Source: Betaproteobacteria bacterium
Lineage (GTDB): Bacteria; Pseudomonadota; Gammaproteobacteria; Burkholderiales; SG8-39
Length of the DNA: 60,247 nt
Direction: 5' to 3'
NCBI GenBank assembly: GCA_009693235.1
Contig: SHXR01000020.1
Location: forward strand, 1 to 60,247
Both the position numbers and the translations under genes were made by a program. Below the pieces are notes generated by a model. The model saw only the letters and a program-made list of their open reading frames with translations, was not told the DNA's origin and searched no databases. This document shows, one piece after another, positions 29,760 through 39,096 of this stretch; the stretch's first letter is position 1, and each line of letters starts with the position of its first letter.

Positions 29760-29830
29760 GGCGAACGGCCGTTGGCGCCTTCCCCTGCTACGATTGTAGG
29801 ATACCTGGGTTGGCAAAGGAGATCGCAGCG

Positions 29831-30181
29831 ATGGCACGCGTTGGCAATTGGATATTTACGGCGGCAATGGACATCGACTCGGATAAAGAGGCGCTCTTCC
29901 ACGAAGTCTATGAGACCGAACACGTGCCGTTGATCTTGAAGGTACCTGGAGTAGTGTCCTGCACGCGCATGAAACTCGACACGCTGCGGATCACAATGGG
30001 CGGCGCCACCAAGGAAATCGATTCGCAAGGCGCGCCGCGCTATGCAGCCGTCTATGAGTTGACGAGCCCGGATGTGCTGACGAGCGAAGCCTTTGCCAAG
30101 GCGGTCGATCACGGTCGCTGGCCTACCGAGGTGCGTCCGTTCACCAAGAACCGCAGGCATACCATGCACAAAGTGATTTGA
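29831..30181 (+). CDS. Conserved hypothetical protein, EthD/ferredoxin-like fold suspected
   Basis: A 116-residue cytoplasmic protein beginning MARVGNWIFTAAMDID, with a strong AAGGAGA ribosome-binding site. The pattern 'HEVYETEHVPLILKVPGV' followed by a beta segment 'YAAVYELTSPDVL' and 'GRWPTEVRPFTKN' resembles EthD or DUF4286-type dimeric alpha-beta barrel proteins, which often accompany degradation enzymes. Function is not known. It is followed after about 100 bp by a TctC receptor gene on the same strand. Confidence 0.75.
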   Translation: MARVGNWIFTAAMDIDSDKEALFHEVYETEHVPLILKVPGVVSCTRMKLDTLRITMGGATKEIDSQGAPRYAAVYELTSPDVLTSEAFAKAVDHGRWPTEVRPFTKNRRHTMHKVI

Positions 30182-30280
30182 CCCGGCGCGATTGCGCACG
30201 GGCGTTGCATCACCGGGGGCTGCCGAGCGCCGACCGATCATGCCAACACTCCCCTTCCTGTAACTCGTCCGGAGGCGATC

Positions 30281-31234
30281 TTGCTGCGATATGTCGTTCT
30301 ACTTGGGCCCCTGCTGGGTGGCATTGCGTCGGCTAACGCCCAATACCCGAATCGCACGGTACGGATGGTCGTGCCATTCCCTGCCGGGTCAGCCACCGAT
30401 GCGATTGCACGGGTGATTGCCGCGCCGCTTTCCCAGGCGCTTGGGCAACCGGTCATCGTCGAGAACAAGGCGGGCGCGGACGGAGCCATCGCAGCGACCG
30501 ATGTCGCGCGCGCGAATCCGGATGGTCACACTTTACTGCTTGCGACCAATAGTCCGATGGCGGCGATTCCCTCAATGCGAAAAACGCCGCCCTATGACGC
30601 GATCAACGATTTCGCGCCCATCTCGCTCGCGGGCTATTACTCCTTCTATCTGATGGTGCATCCAAGCGTGCCGGCCAAGACGCTCAAGGAATTGATCGAC
30701 TACGCGAAAATCAATCCGGGCAAACTCAACTATGCAACGGGTAACAGCACCGGGATCATGTCGACCTTGCAGCTGATGTGGTTGGCCGGCATCAAGATGA
30801 CACATGTTCCCTACAAGGGCGAGCCGCAAGCGGTCACCGATGTCTTGAATGGCCAGATTCAAGTGATGTTCGCAACCTGGACCACGACCGCGGGTCACAT
30901 CAAGGACGGTCGCATCCGGCCGATCGCGACCAGCCTCAAGCAGCGCACGATCTATTTGCCCGATGTGCCGACGATGACGGAGGCCGGGCTATCCCAGTTT
31001 AACGTGTTGTCATGGGCCGCCTTGTTCGCGCCCGCCAAGACACCGATTGAAATTGTCGAACGATTGAATCGTGAACTGGTCGCCGCCGCGAAGCGACCGG
31101 ATATTCGCGAGCACTTCGCCAAGATCGCCGTCGAGCCGGCCACGTCGACACCGGACGAGTTGGGGGCCTTTGTGAAGGACCAGATCGATGTATGGAAGAA
31201 AACGATGGCCGCCGCCAGCGTGGCACCGGAATAG
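30281..31234 (+). CDS. TctC/Bug family periplasmic solute-binding protein
   Basis: A 317-residue extracytoplasmic receptor of the tripartite tricarboxylate transporter type. It has a signal peptide (MLRYVVLLGPLLGGIASANA), then 'YPNRTVRMVVPFPAGSATD', 'PVIVENKAGADG' and 'MTHVPYKGEPQAVTDVLNG', all Bug signatures. The start is TTG at 30281 after GGAGG. No TctAB genes are adjacent, so it probably works with a distant permease, or as a sensor. Its position before metC hints at a carboxylate or sulfur-compound ligand, which is a guess. Confidence 0.92.
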   Translation: MLRYVVLLGPLLGGIASANAQYPNRTVRMVVPFPAGSATDAIARVIAAPLSQALGQPVIVENKAGADGAIAATDVARANPDGHTLLLATNSPMAAIPSMRKTPPYDAINDFAPISLAGYYSFYLMVHPSVPAKTLKELIDYAKINPGKLNYATGNSTGIMSTLQLMWLAGIKMTHVPYKGEPQAVTDVLNGQIQVMFATWTTTAGHIKDGRIRPIATSLKQRTIYLPDVPTMTEAGLSQFNVLSWAALFAPAKTPIEIVERLNRELVAAAKRPDIREHFAKIAVEPATSTPDELGAFVKDQIDVWKKTMAAASVAPE

Positions 31235-31294
31235 CACTGGACGGCAGCCGCCGCCACGCCCTGCTTGCCGCGAAGAAATCGAAAGGTCGACCCG

Positions 31295-32485
31295 ATGTCA
31301 ATGAAGCGCAGCGAAACGAGGATTATCCATGTAGGGCGCCATCCTGAAAATTGGGAGGGCATTGTGAACCCGCCTATTTATCGCGCCTCCACGGTGCTGT
31401 CGCCGACGGTGGCCGACCTGCGCGACAAGCAAGCGCGCCGGGCGCGCGATGAGGCAGGCACCTACTATGGCCGTTTCGGCACACCAACGACGCGCGCCTT
31501 CGAAGAGGCCATCGCTGATTTCGAAGGCGGCTATCGGACGCTTGTTTATCCATGCGGCCTCGCGGCTTGTACCGCTGCGCTCATGTCGTACGTCGCGGCG
31601 GGCGATCATGTTCTCATTACCGACAACGTCTACTCACCCGCGCGCAATTTCGCCGATCGATTTCTTGCCCGCTATGGCGTCGCAGTCACCTATTTCGATC
31701 CACTGATTGGCAGTGGCATCGGTGCGTTGATTCGTCCGAACACGCGGTTGGTGTATGCCGAGGCCCCCGGTTCGCACACGTTTGAAGTACAGGACATTCC
31801 AGCCATCGCCGAGGTGGCGCACCAACGCGGTGTCTTGGTGGCGATGGACAATACTTGGGCGACGCCGCATTACTATCAGGCGTTCGACCACGGCGTTGAC
31901 ATCTCTGTGCAAGCGGCCACCAAATACATCGTTGCGCATTCGGATGCGATGTTGGGTACCGTAACCACCAATCAAAAGGCATGGGCGCAGCTGCGCGACA
32001 CACGGGCGCAAGTAGGGATGGCCGTCTCACCCGATGATGTCTATCTTGGATTGCGGGGGCTTCGCACCATCTCGGTTCGCCTGCCGCGCCACTGGGAGAA
32101 CGGACTGCAACTGGCTGAGTGGCTGCAACGCCAGCCGGAAGTCGAACGTGTTATGCATCCCGCGTTGCCGAGCGATCCTGGGCATGCCATCTGGAAGCGA
32201 GATTTCCGGGGGGCATCGGGTCTATTCGGTGTCATGCTGAAGGCAGGCGTAACGCAACAGGCCTTTGAAGCGCTGATCGACGGTCTGCAACTCTATGGCA
32301 TCGGTGCCTCATGGGGCGGATTCGAAAGCCTGGTACTGCCAACCGATGTCGCCAAGAATCGAACGGCGACAAAATGGGCACCGCCTGGTCCGGTCTTTCG
32401 CGTGCACGCCGGTCTCGAGCATATTGACGACTTGATCGCCGATATGAACGACGGGTTCGGACGTCTTCGCAAGTCGATCGGCTAA
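31295..32485 (+). CDS. metC: Cystathionine beta-lyase (PLP-dependent)
   Basis: A Cys/Met-metabolism PLP enzyme of 396 residues. It has the PLP-phosphate site 'YGRFGTPTTRAFEEAI', 'DNTWATPHYYQ' and the Schiff-base lysine in 'AATKYIVAHSDAMLG'. The sequence fits the MetC branch (cleavage of cystathionine to homocysteine, pyruvate and ammonia) better than MetB, but other C-S lyase substrates are possible. Start ATG 31295 (MSMKRSETRIIHVG) follows a GAAAGG site. It is convergent with the molybdoenzyme gene downstream. Confidence 0.88.
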   Translation: MSMKRSETRIIHVGRHPENWEGIVNPPIYRASTVLSPTVADLRDKQARRARDEAGTYYGRFGTPTTRAFEEAIADFEGGYRTLVYPCGLAACTAALMSYVAAGDHVLITDNVYSPARNFADRFLARYGVAVTYFDPLIGSGIGALIRPNTRLVYAEAPGSHTFEVQDIPAIAEVAHQRGVLVAMDNTWATPHYYQAFDHGVDISVQAATKYIVAHSDAMLGTVTTNQKAWAQLRDTRAQVGMAVSPDDVYLGLRGLRTISVRLPRHWENGLQLAEWLQRQPEVERVMHPALPSDPGHAIWKRDFRGASGLFGVMLKAGVTQQAFEALIDGLQLYGIGASWGGFESLVLPTDVAKNRTATKWAPPGPVFRVHAGLEHIDDLIADMNDGFGRLRKSIG

Positions 32486-32524
32486 CGAGCCATCTATTTT
32501 TCGGGCATCCACGGTTGGGCCGCT

Positions 32525-34840
32525 TCAACCGGTTGCCGGTTGAATGGCGGGTGGATCGAATGCGTGTACCGCCGGGAGTTCGCCTAGCCATCGTTCCACT
32601 TGTACCAGCGCCGACAACGCGCTTGGCCCTTGCGTGAGCTTGGAGGTACCGATATCGCGCGATAGCACGTTCGCATTGCCATGCCGGTCAAGACGGTCGG
32701 CAGAGCCCATATCTGGGTCGTACCAGGCGCCGGTTGCCATGACGACCACACCGGGTAGCACGCCATCGTCCAACTCGACGCCAGCAAGGCAGGCGCCGCG
32801 GTCATTGAACACACGCACCACATTGCCTGCCTCGATGTCCCGTGACGTTGCATCGCGCGGATGCATGCGCAGTGTTTCGCGCCCGGCAATTTTTCTTGCA
32901 CGGGCGACCGGACCAGGATCCATTTGCGCATGCAGCCGGTCGGGCGGTTGAATGGTGACCAGATGCAGCGGATGGCGCTCGACTTGGCTCGATCCCAGCC
33001 ACTCATAGGGCGGCAGCCAGGTTGGATGCGCGGGCGAATCGGTGTACCGGAAGTTCGCGATCTTCTCGGAATAGATTTCAATACGTCCCGACGGCGTCGC
33101 AAGGGGATGGCGGCGCGGATTAGTGCGAAATTCCTCGAAGAGGATGAAGGGCTTGGCGGGGCGCGGTTGCTCGGCAAAGCCCGTCTTCCAGAATGTTTCA
33201 AAGTCGGGCAGCTGAATCCCCTGCTCGATATTGGCGCCCCGCGCTCGATCATAAATCGCGCGCAGCCACGTCATTTCGGAACGGCCCTCGCTGAATTGTT
33301 CTTCATAGCCGAGGCGGGCAGCAAGGTCCCGAAAAATTTCAAAGTCGTTGCGGGCCTCGCCGACCGGGGCGATCGCTTGATGCATGGCGATGATGAACCG
33401 GTCGCGGCCCGATCCGCCGACGTCATTGCGTTCGAGGGTCGTCGTGGCCGGTAAGACGATGTCGGCACGGCGCGCGGTCGCGGTCCACCATGAGTCGTGC
33501 ACGATGATGGTTTCCGGGCGCGTCCAGGCCTCCCGTAGACGGTTCAAGTCCTGATGATGGTGATACGGATTGCCGCCTGCCCAGTAGACCAGACGTATCT
33601 CCGGATAACGCTCGGTGCGACCGTCGAAATCGTATTCCGTGCCCGGATGCAGCAGCATGTCTGCCATGCGTGCCACCGGAATCGATTTTTTGGCCGGATT
33701 GATCCCGATCGGCAGCTCCGGTGCCGCCACCTCCGGCCGCGGATTGCCGGTGCCATGAATCGATCCATGGCCAAAGCCAAAGCCACCGCCTGGCATACCG
33801 ATTTGCCCAAGCATGGCGGCGAGCGTGATCAGCATCCAATAGGGTTGCTCGCCATGGTCTGCTCGCTGCAAGGACCACGCCGCCGACAGCATCGTGCGTT
33901 GTTTGGTCAGGCGGTGTGCTAGCGCCTCGATGGTCTCGACCGGAATGCCGGTGATCACCGCTGCCCATTCCGGCGTCTTCGGGACACCGTCCGTGTGGCC
34001 AAGCAAATAGGCTTCGAAACGTTCCCAGCCGACGCAATGCGTATTCAGAAACGCCCGATCATGATTGCCTTCGGTGGCCAGCACGCAGGCCAAGGCAAGC
34101 ATGAGGGCAGTGTCGGTGTTGGGGCGAATCGGGATCCATTGCGCATCGAGAAACGCTGGACAGTCGGCACGCGTTGGACTCACTACAACAAATTCGCAGT
34201 CGTTCGATCGACACGACCGCAGCCACGTCTCCATGGTGTGTTCGCCTGCACCGCCTGAGCTGATTTGGCCGTTCTTGAGCGCAAGACCACCAAACGCGAT
34301 GAAGAGCCGGGTGTGCTGAATAATGCTGGTCCAATGGGTGACTTTGCCCGCGACCGGACTATAGGTGCCAATGACGTGCGGCAACAAAAACTGTGCGGCA
34401 CCCCAACTGTAATTACCGGTCTGATCCACACAGCCGCCGCCGGCGAACAAGAAGCGGCGCGTGAGTGAGCGGGCATGGTGCAAGCGCCCGGCGGAGGACC
34501 ATCCATAGGAGCCGCCGAAAATCGATACGGCGCCGTGCCGGGAGCGGGTGCGCTCAAGGGAATCGGCGACCAGATCGAGCGCACGATCCCACGACACTTC
34601 AATGAACCGATCACGCCCGCGTAAGGTCCGGTCGCTCGATTCGCGCTCTTTGAGCCATCCCTCGCGCACCACTGGGCGCGCTATCCGGAGCGGCGAGTAC
34701 ACCATCTCCGGCATCGCCTGCAGCATGGGGGATGGATGCGGATCATGCGCAAACGGTTCGCAGTCGATCAAGCGACCGTTACGCACGACCGCGGTGAATG
34801 CACCCCAGTGCGCTTGCGAGGGAAAGCGTTGGTCTTGCAT
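32525..34840 (-). CDS. BisC/TorA-type molybdopterin oxidoreductase
   Basis: A DMSO-reductase family enzyme of 771 residues that resembles biotin sulfoxide reductase: no N-terminal Fe-S Cys motif and no obvious signal peptide, so it is probably cytosolic. The segment 'GGSYGWSSAGRLHHARS' carries the likely serine Mo ligand, and 'GGNPYHHHQDLNRL', 'TTLERND' and the C-terminal MGD-binding 'ATGAWYDPD' are present. BisC-type enzymes reduce S-oxides such as biotin or methionine sulfoxide. ATG 34840 is chosen because a GGAG lies 9 nt upstream. It is divergent from a TctC gene (110 bp apart). Confidence 0.88.
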   Translation of the reverse strand: MQDQRFPSQAHWGAFTAVVRNGRLIDCEPFAHDPHPSPMLQAMPEMVYSPLRIARPVVREGWLKERESSDRTLRGRDRFIEVSWDRALDLVADSLERTRSRHGAVSIFGGSYGWSSAGRLHHARSLTRRFLFAGGGCVDQTGNYSWGAAQFLLPHVIGTYSPVAGKVTHWTSIIQHTRLFIAFGGLALKNGQISSGGAGEHTMETWLRSCRSNDCEFVVVSPTRADCPAFLDAQWIPIRPNTDTALMLALACVLATEGNHDRAFLNTHCVGWERFEAYLLGHTDGVPKTPEWAAVITGIPVETIEALAHRLTKQRTMLSAAWSLQRADHGEQPYWMLITLAAMLGQIGMPGGGFGFGHGSIHGTGNPRPEVAAPELPIGINPAKKSIPVARMADMLLHPGTEYDFDGRTERYPEIRLVYWAGGNPYHHHQDLNRLREAWTRPETIIVHDSWWTATARRADIVLPATTTLERNDVGGSGRDRFIIAMHQAIAPVGEARNDFEIFRDLAARLGYEEQFSEGRSEMTWLRAIYDRARGANIEQGIQLPDFETFWKTGFAEQPRPAKPFILFEEFRTNPRRHPLATPSGRIEIYSEKIANFRYTDSPAHPTWLPPYEWLGSSQVERHPLHLVTIQPPDRLHAQMDPGPVARARKIAGRETLRMHPRDATSRDIEAGNVVRVFNDRGACLAGVELDDGVLPGVVVMATGAWYDPDMGSADRLDRHGNANVLSRDIGTSKLTQGPSALSALVQVERWLGELPAVHAFDPPAIQPATG

Positions 34841-34950
34841 GGGTCGGCGCTCCATCAAACGACAATTGACTAGAATAGCGCGACGGAAGCTCCAAGGTAT
34901 TGGCGAACCCGTCGATACCGACCACTGTCTTGCCAATGAGAGGACTAATC

Positions 34951-35928
34951 ATGATCGGTGCAATGAACCGGGTGGTGAGAGCCGTATTCGCAGGTGCTAT
35001 CCTGTTGTCGGGCACGGTCCTCGCGCAGTCGGGATTTCCGACCAAACCGATTCGCATTATCGTGCCGTATCCACCGGGGGGCACCGTCGATCTGGTCGGT
35101 CGCACGATCGGCATGGTGCTGGCCCAGCAAATGGGTCAGCAGGTCATCGTCGAAAATCGCGTCGGCGCAAGCGGCACGATCGGCGCGGACTTCGTGTCGA
35201 AGGCGGCGCCCGATGGTTACACGCTTCTGGTGAACGCTTCGTTGCAGGTGTTCAACCAATACATCATGAAAAGCATTCCGTTCGATCCGATCAAGGACTT
35301 CACGCATATCTCGCTCATCGGATCGGTGCAACTTATCGCGACGGCGGCGGCGAATTTTCCCGCCAATAATCTTGCCGAATTGATCGCGCTGGCCAAGGCC
35401 AATCCCGGTAAGTACTCCTTTGCAACGTCGGGGATTGGTTCGGCAAGCCATTTGGCGGAAGAAATGGTGAAGCGACAGGCCGGCCTCGACATGATGATCA
35501 TCGTGTACAAAGGATCTGCGCCCGGGTTGATCGATGTGATGGGTGGGCAAGTGAGCGCGATGATCGATGCGCTACCGGCGTCATTGCCGCACGTAAGAAG
35601 CGGGCGCCTCAAGGCGCTTGCCGTCACCGGACGCAATCGCGCAAGTTTTCTGCCCGATGTGCCCACGGCGGCCGAATCGGGATTGCCGGGATTTGAAATC
35701 TCGTCGTGGTATGGGCTTTGGGCACCGGCTAAGCTTCCGGCCGACATCACCGCGCGCTTGGCAGCGGAAATCATGAAGGCGGTGAAATCGAAGGAAGTGA
35801 AAGACCGCTTGGAAGCGCAAAGCTTCGAGCCATCTGGAATTTCCGGCGCCGAATTCCTTGGCTACATCGATAAGGAGGTCACCACGATCTCCAAGCTGAT
35901 CCGCGAAGCGAATATCAAAGTGGAGTGA
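34951..35928 (+). CDS. TctC/Bug family periplasmic solute-binding protein
   Basis: A 325-residue receptor with signal peptide (MNRVVRAVFAGAILLSGTVLAQS), 'FPTKPIRIIVPYPPGGTVD', 'QVIVENRVGASGTIG' and 'MIIVYKGSAPGLIDVMGG'. It diverges from the BisC-type gene and converges on the MetE-like gene. ATG 34951 or 34963 may be used; both precede the signal peptide. No permease genes adjoin it. Confidence 0.92.
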   Translation: MIGAMNRVVRAVFAGAILLSGTVLAQSGFPTKPIRIIVPYPPGGTVDLVGRTIGMVLAQQMGQQVIVENRVGASGTIGADFVSKAAPDGYTLLVNASLQVFNQYIMKSIPFDPIKDFTHISLIGSVQLIATAAANFPANNLAELIALAKANPGKYSFATSGIGSASHLAEEMVKRQAGLDMMIIVYKGSAPGLIDVMGGQVSAMIDALPASLPHVRSGRLKALAVTGRNRASFLPDVPTAAESGLPGFEISSWYGLWAPAKLPADITARLAAEIMKAVKSKEVKDRLEAQSFEPSGISGAEFLGYIDKEVTTISKLIREANIKVE

Positions 35929-35953
35929 GAAGACGGTAATCCGGGAAGCGTCC

Positions 35954-36985
35954 CTAGCGTGACGCCAGTTCGTTGCGGACGATTTGCGCGCCGGCGACCA
36001 TCGCCCGCAGCTTGGCGTCGGCGACCTCGCGCGGCAAATATTTCATGCCGCAATCGGGCGCAACGATGATGTTTTCCGCCTTGGTATGCGGTAAGGCCCG
36101 CCGGATACGTGCGGCAACAACGGCCGGCGTTTCAATCGTTTGATCCTCCAGATTGATGACACCAAGGATGATCTTCTTGTCCGGCAGTTGTCCGAGCACC
36201 GCGCAGTCGAGGTTCGACTGTGCTGTCTCGATCGATACCTGCCGGCATGCGCAGCGGCTGAGCTCTCCGAGGAACGAATAGCCCGAGGGACGCGCATGAA
36301 TGATCGCCGCATAGCCGAAACAGATGTGGACCGCGGTCGTACCGGTGATTCCTTCCAGGGCAATATTGAGCGCGCGCAGACCGAATTGTCGCGCCTCGTC
36401 CGGGCGCGCTTGCATATAGGGTTCGTCGATCTGCACGATATCGGCGCCGGCCGCGAACAGGTCACGGATCTCCTCGTTGACTGCGACCGCATAGTCCATT
36501 GACGCCGCTTCGCGACTCTGGTCGTAGTAGTCTATCTGGGCTTGCTGGGCCATCGTAAAAGGGCCGGGGACGGTGATTTTCACCTGCCTATTCGTATGGC
36601 GTTTGAGAAATTTGAGGTCTTCCACCTCGACCGGGTGTTTGCGCCGGATCTTGCCGACGACCCGCGGCACCGGATTGGCATGACCGCTGCGATCCAGTGC
36701 AGTACCCGGATTGTCGATATCCACGCCTTCCAGGGCGGTGGCGAATCGATTGGAGTAACTCTCGCGACGAATCTCGCCATCGGTCACGATATCGATGCCG
36801 GCTGCTTCTTGCGCACAGATCGCCAGCACCGTCGCATCGTCTTGGGCTTCGGCGAGGTAGGGAGCGGGGATGCGCCAGAGCTCCATCGCCCGCACGCGCG
36901 GCGGAAAGCGTCCCGCCAGTTTCTTGCGATCGATGAGCCATTCGGGCTGTGGGTAGCTGCCAACGAGCGTAGTAGGAAATAGCAT
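35954..36985 (-). CDS. MetE-like cobalamin-independent methionine synthase, catalytic domain only
   Basis: A 343-residue (beta-alpha)8 barrel equivalent to the C-terminal half of MetE. Zn ligands are visible in 'VHICFGY' (His and Cys) and in 'APDCGMKYLPRE' (Cys). The N-terminal folate-gripping half of canonical MetE is absent, as in the short 'MetE core' proteins, so the methyl donor may not be the usual triglutamyl folate. Its start is 9 nt after the stop of the phosphoribosyltransferase remnant, so it was once the second gene of that unit and may have lost its promoter. Confidence 0.85.
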   Translation of the reverse strand: MLFPTTLVGSYPQPEWLIDRKKLAGRFPPRVRAMELWRIPAPYLAEAQDDATVLAICAQEAAGIDIVTDGEIRRESYSNRFATALEGVDIDNPGTALDRSGHANPVPRVVGKIRRKHPVEVEDLKFLKRHTNRQVKITVPGPFTMAQQAQIDYYDQSREAASMDYAVAVNEEIRDLFAAGADIVQIDEPYMQARPDEARQFGLRALNIALEGITGTTAVHICFGYAAIIHARPSGYSFLGELSRCACRQVSIETAQSNLDCAVLGQLPDKKIILGVINLEDQTIETPAVVAARIRRALPHTKAENIIVAPDCGMKYLPREVADAKLRAMVAGAQIVRNELASR

Positions 36986-36993
36986 AATGGGTC

Positions 36994-37358
36994 CTATCGC
37001 AGTCCTTGAAATATTTTCTCGCGTACGATCTTGATATGAAATTCACCTTCGTATTTGAAGATGTCGGCGGTCGCGAACGTTTCGCTGTAGGTTTCGGGAA
37101 TGAACGAGCCGGTGCCGATCACATCAACGGGAACGCGCGCTACCGAAGATCTTGCATTTGAACAGGTTAAACCCGGACGACGCGACGATGCGCGCCCGCA
37201 GGTATTCGATCGAGGGCTGCACGGAATTGAAGATCGGACTGTTCATGCCAGCCTCGCGAAGGACGAGACGATTGCGGAAGGTCCCATTGTAACGAGCTTC
37301 ATTTAACGCGTACGCCGGCGACCTCGATCGGCACCTTGCGCCCGAAGTAAGCTAGCAT
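36994..37358 (-). pseudogene. Remnant of a nicotinate-phosphoribosyltransferase-like gene
   Basis: Translated in pieces, this gap gives coherent protein-like sequence: 'MLAYFGRKVPIEVAGVRV', then 'NEARYNGTFRNRLVLREAG', 'YLRARIVASSGFNLFKCKI', and, in another frame, 'VPVDVIGTGSFIPETYSE' and 'TADIFKYEGEFHIKIVRE', with a stop at 36994. The order LREAG, IVASSGF, VPVDVIGTGSF and YEGE fits the C-terminal half of NAPRTase-family enzymes. At least two frame changes (at an AAA run near 37305 and near 37140) and the missing N-terminal two-thirds show it is dead. The family assignment is by eye. Position 37359-37387 is the spacer to the divergent TPP gene. Confidence 0.6.
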
Positions 37359-37387
37359 TCTTCCTATTACCGATCTAACGAGTCTTC

Positions 37388-39064
37388 ATGTCCAAATTAA
37401 GAGGCGCCGACATCCTTGCCCGTTCACTGCAGCAAGGCGGTGTGAGCAAGGTTTTTTCCCTTTCCGGCAATCATGTGATGCCGGTGTTCGATGCCGCCAT
37501 CGATGCGAAGCTTGACATCATTCATGTGCGCCATGAAGCCGCAGCAACCCACATGGCCGATGCATACGGACGATTGACTGGTACACCAGGCGTTTGCCTG
37601 TTTACCGGCGGGCCAGGTCATGCCAACGCAGTGGGCCCCCTGTTTACCGCGCTCGGTGCGGAGTCGCCGGTTGTGATGATCTCAGGCCACGCACCGCTTG
37701 ATTTGCTTGGGCTCGACGCTTTTCAGGAATTGCGTCAAGCGGATATGGCGGCACCGGCGACCAAGGCCTCATGGACCATTCAAAGTGTCGAGCAAATCGG
37801 TACCGATGTCGCCAAAGCAATGCGCATTGCCACATCCGGTCGATCGGGTCCGGTTCACTTAAGCTTTCCAACTGATCTCATGGAGGCCACCGACGTCCGC
37901 GGGGCAGCGCTGGTGCCCGGTACCGCTGCATTCGCCCCACCAATAGCGATGCTCGACGTGTCCATCGCCGCGACGATCCTGGATGCCTTGTCGGGCGCCA
38001 AGCGTCCATTGATCATCACCGGACCCACCATGGGGAATGGACGTGGCCGCACTGCGCGTGAGTCCCTGCAAGCTGCGACCGGAGTGCCCGTGTTGTATAT
38101 GGAGAGCCCGCGGGGCATTGCTGACCCATCGCTTGGCGCATTTGCCGAAGTGCTGGCGGAAGCCGATCTCATCTTGATGCTCGGCAAGAAATTCGACTTC
38201 ACGGTGCGCTTTGGTCGTCCGCCGGCATTCGCCGCGACCAGCCGCTTTATCCAGATTGATCCCGATCCGGAAGCCATCCGGCGCGCGACCATCGCCATCG
38301 ACGATCGTGCCCGCATTCGCTTTGCGACTTGCGCAGACGCCATTACCGCGGCCGAATCACTCATTGCATTGGCCATGCAGCGCAGGACGGCGCCGTCAGC
38401 ATGGACCGAAGAAGTCCTCTCGGCAGTGCGTTTTCGTCCGCCAAGCTGGGCTTCGATCACCTCTAAAGAAGGGGCCATCCATGCGCTCGACATTGGCCGT
38501 GCACTGCGCTCAGTGATTGATCGCACGCCGGAAGCGGTCTATGTTTCAGATGGCGGGGAGTGCAGCCAGTGGTCCCAGGCGTGCGTCGCGGAAGTTGCAC
38601 AGGCGCGCATCACGAATGGCCCGGGCGGCGCAATCGGCGGTGGCGTGGCCTTTGCAATCGCCGCGAAAGTCGCCCACCCACAGGCACCAGTGCTTCTAAC
38701 AATTGGCGATGGTTCCTTCGGCTTTCATGCCATGGAGTATGAGACCGCGGTACGGCGCAACCTACCCTTCGTGGCCATTGTCGGTAACGACGCATGCTGG
38801 AACGCGGAATATCAAATTCAACTGCGAACGTACGGACGCGAACGGTCAATTGGGTGCGAAATGTTGCAGACTCGCTATGACCAAGTTGTGACCGCTCTGG
38901 GTGGATATGGGGAGTTGGTCACTAAAGCAGGTGAGCTGCCCGGTGCGCTGAATCGAGCATTGGCATCCGGTCGACCGGCATGTCTGAATGTCACGATTGA
39001 TCGTATTGCGGCGCCATCGTTTTCCAGGCTTGCCGGCAATCCCTCGGTCAGTAACGCATCATGA
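37388..39064 (+). CDS. Thiamine-diphosphate-dependent enzyme (acetolactate synthase / 2-hydroxyacyl-CoA lyase-like)
   Basis: A 558-residue three-domain TPP enzyme. The catalytic Glu lies in 'VRHEAAATHMADAYGR', the central domain is NAD/FAD-like, and the TPP-Mg motif is 'GDGSFGFHAME...AIVGNDACWN'. 'GGPGHANAVGPLFTAL' and 'SGHAPLDLLGLDAFQE' fit the 2-hydroxyacyl-CoA lyase / oxalyl-CoA decarboxylase side more than biosynthetic IlvB, and no small regulatory subunit follows. The substrate is unknown. A repeat fragment begins about 30 bp after its stop. Confidence 0.83.
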   Translation: MSKLRGADILARSLQQGGVSKVFSLSGNHVMPVFDAAIDAKLDIIHVRHEAAATHMADAYGRLTGTPGVCLFTGGPGHANAVGPLFTALGAESPVVMISGHAPLDLLGLDAFQELRQADMAAPATKASWTIQSVEQIGTDVAKAMRIATSGRSGPVHLSFPTDLMEATDVRGAALVPGTAAFAPPIAMLDVSIAATILDALSGAKRPLIITGPTMGNGRGRTARESLQAATGVPVLYMESPRGIADPSLGAFAEVLAEADLILMLGKKFDFTVRFGRPPAFAATSRFIQIDPDPEAIRRATIAIDDRARIRFATCADAITAAESLIALAMQRRTAPSAWTEEVLSAVRFRPPSWASITSKEGAIHALDIGRALRSVIDRTPEAVYVSDGGECSQWSQACVAEVAQARITNGPGGAIGGGVAFAIAAKVAHPQAPVLLTIGDGSFGFHAMEYETAVRRNLPFVAIVGNDACWNAEYQIQLRTYGRERSIGCEMLQTRYDQVVTALGGYGELVTKAGELPGALNRALASGRPACLNVTIDRIAAPSFSRLAGNPSVSNAS

Positions 39065-39096
39065 AATCGTTGCGAGCGCCCTTGTTTAGTTATGCC

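Noticed and set aside
29550-29760. tRNA or other structured RNA gene after sspB.
   Set aside because: No D-arm, anticodon arm or T-loop pattern is found; only two simple hairpins, the second a terminator.
35930-35960. GGGAAGCGTCCCTAG between convergent TctC and MetE-like genes, resembling the dispersed repeat or a terminator.
   Set aside because: Only 8 bases match the repeat start, the stem is short and no T-run follows.
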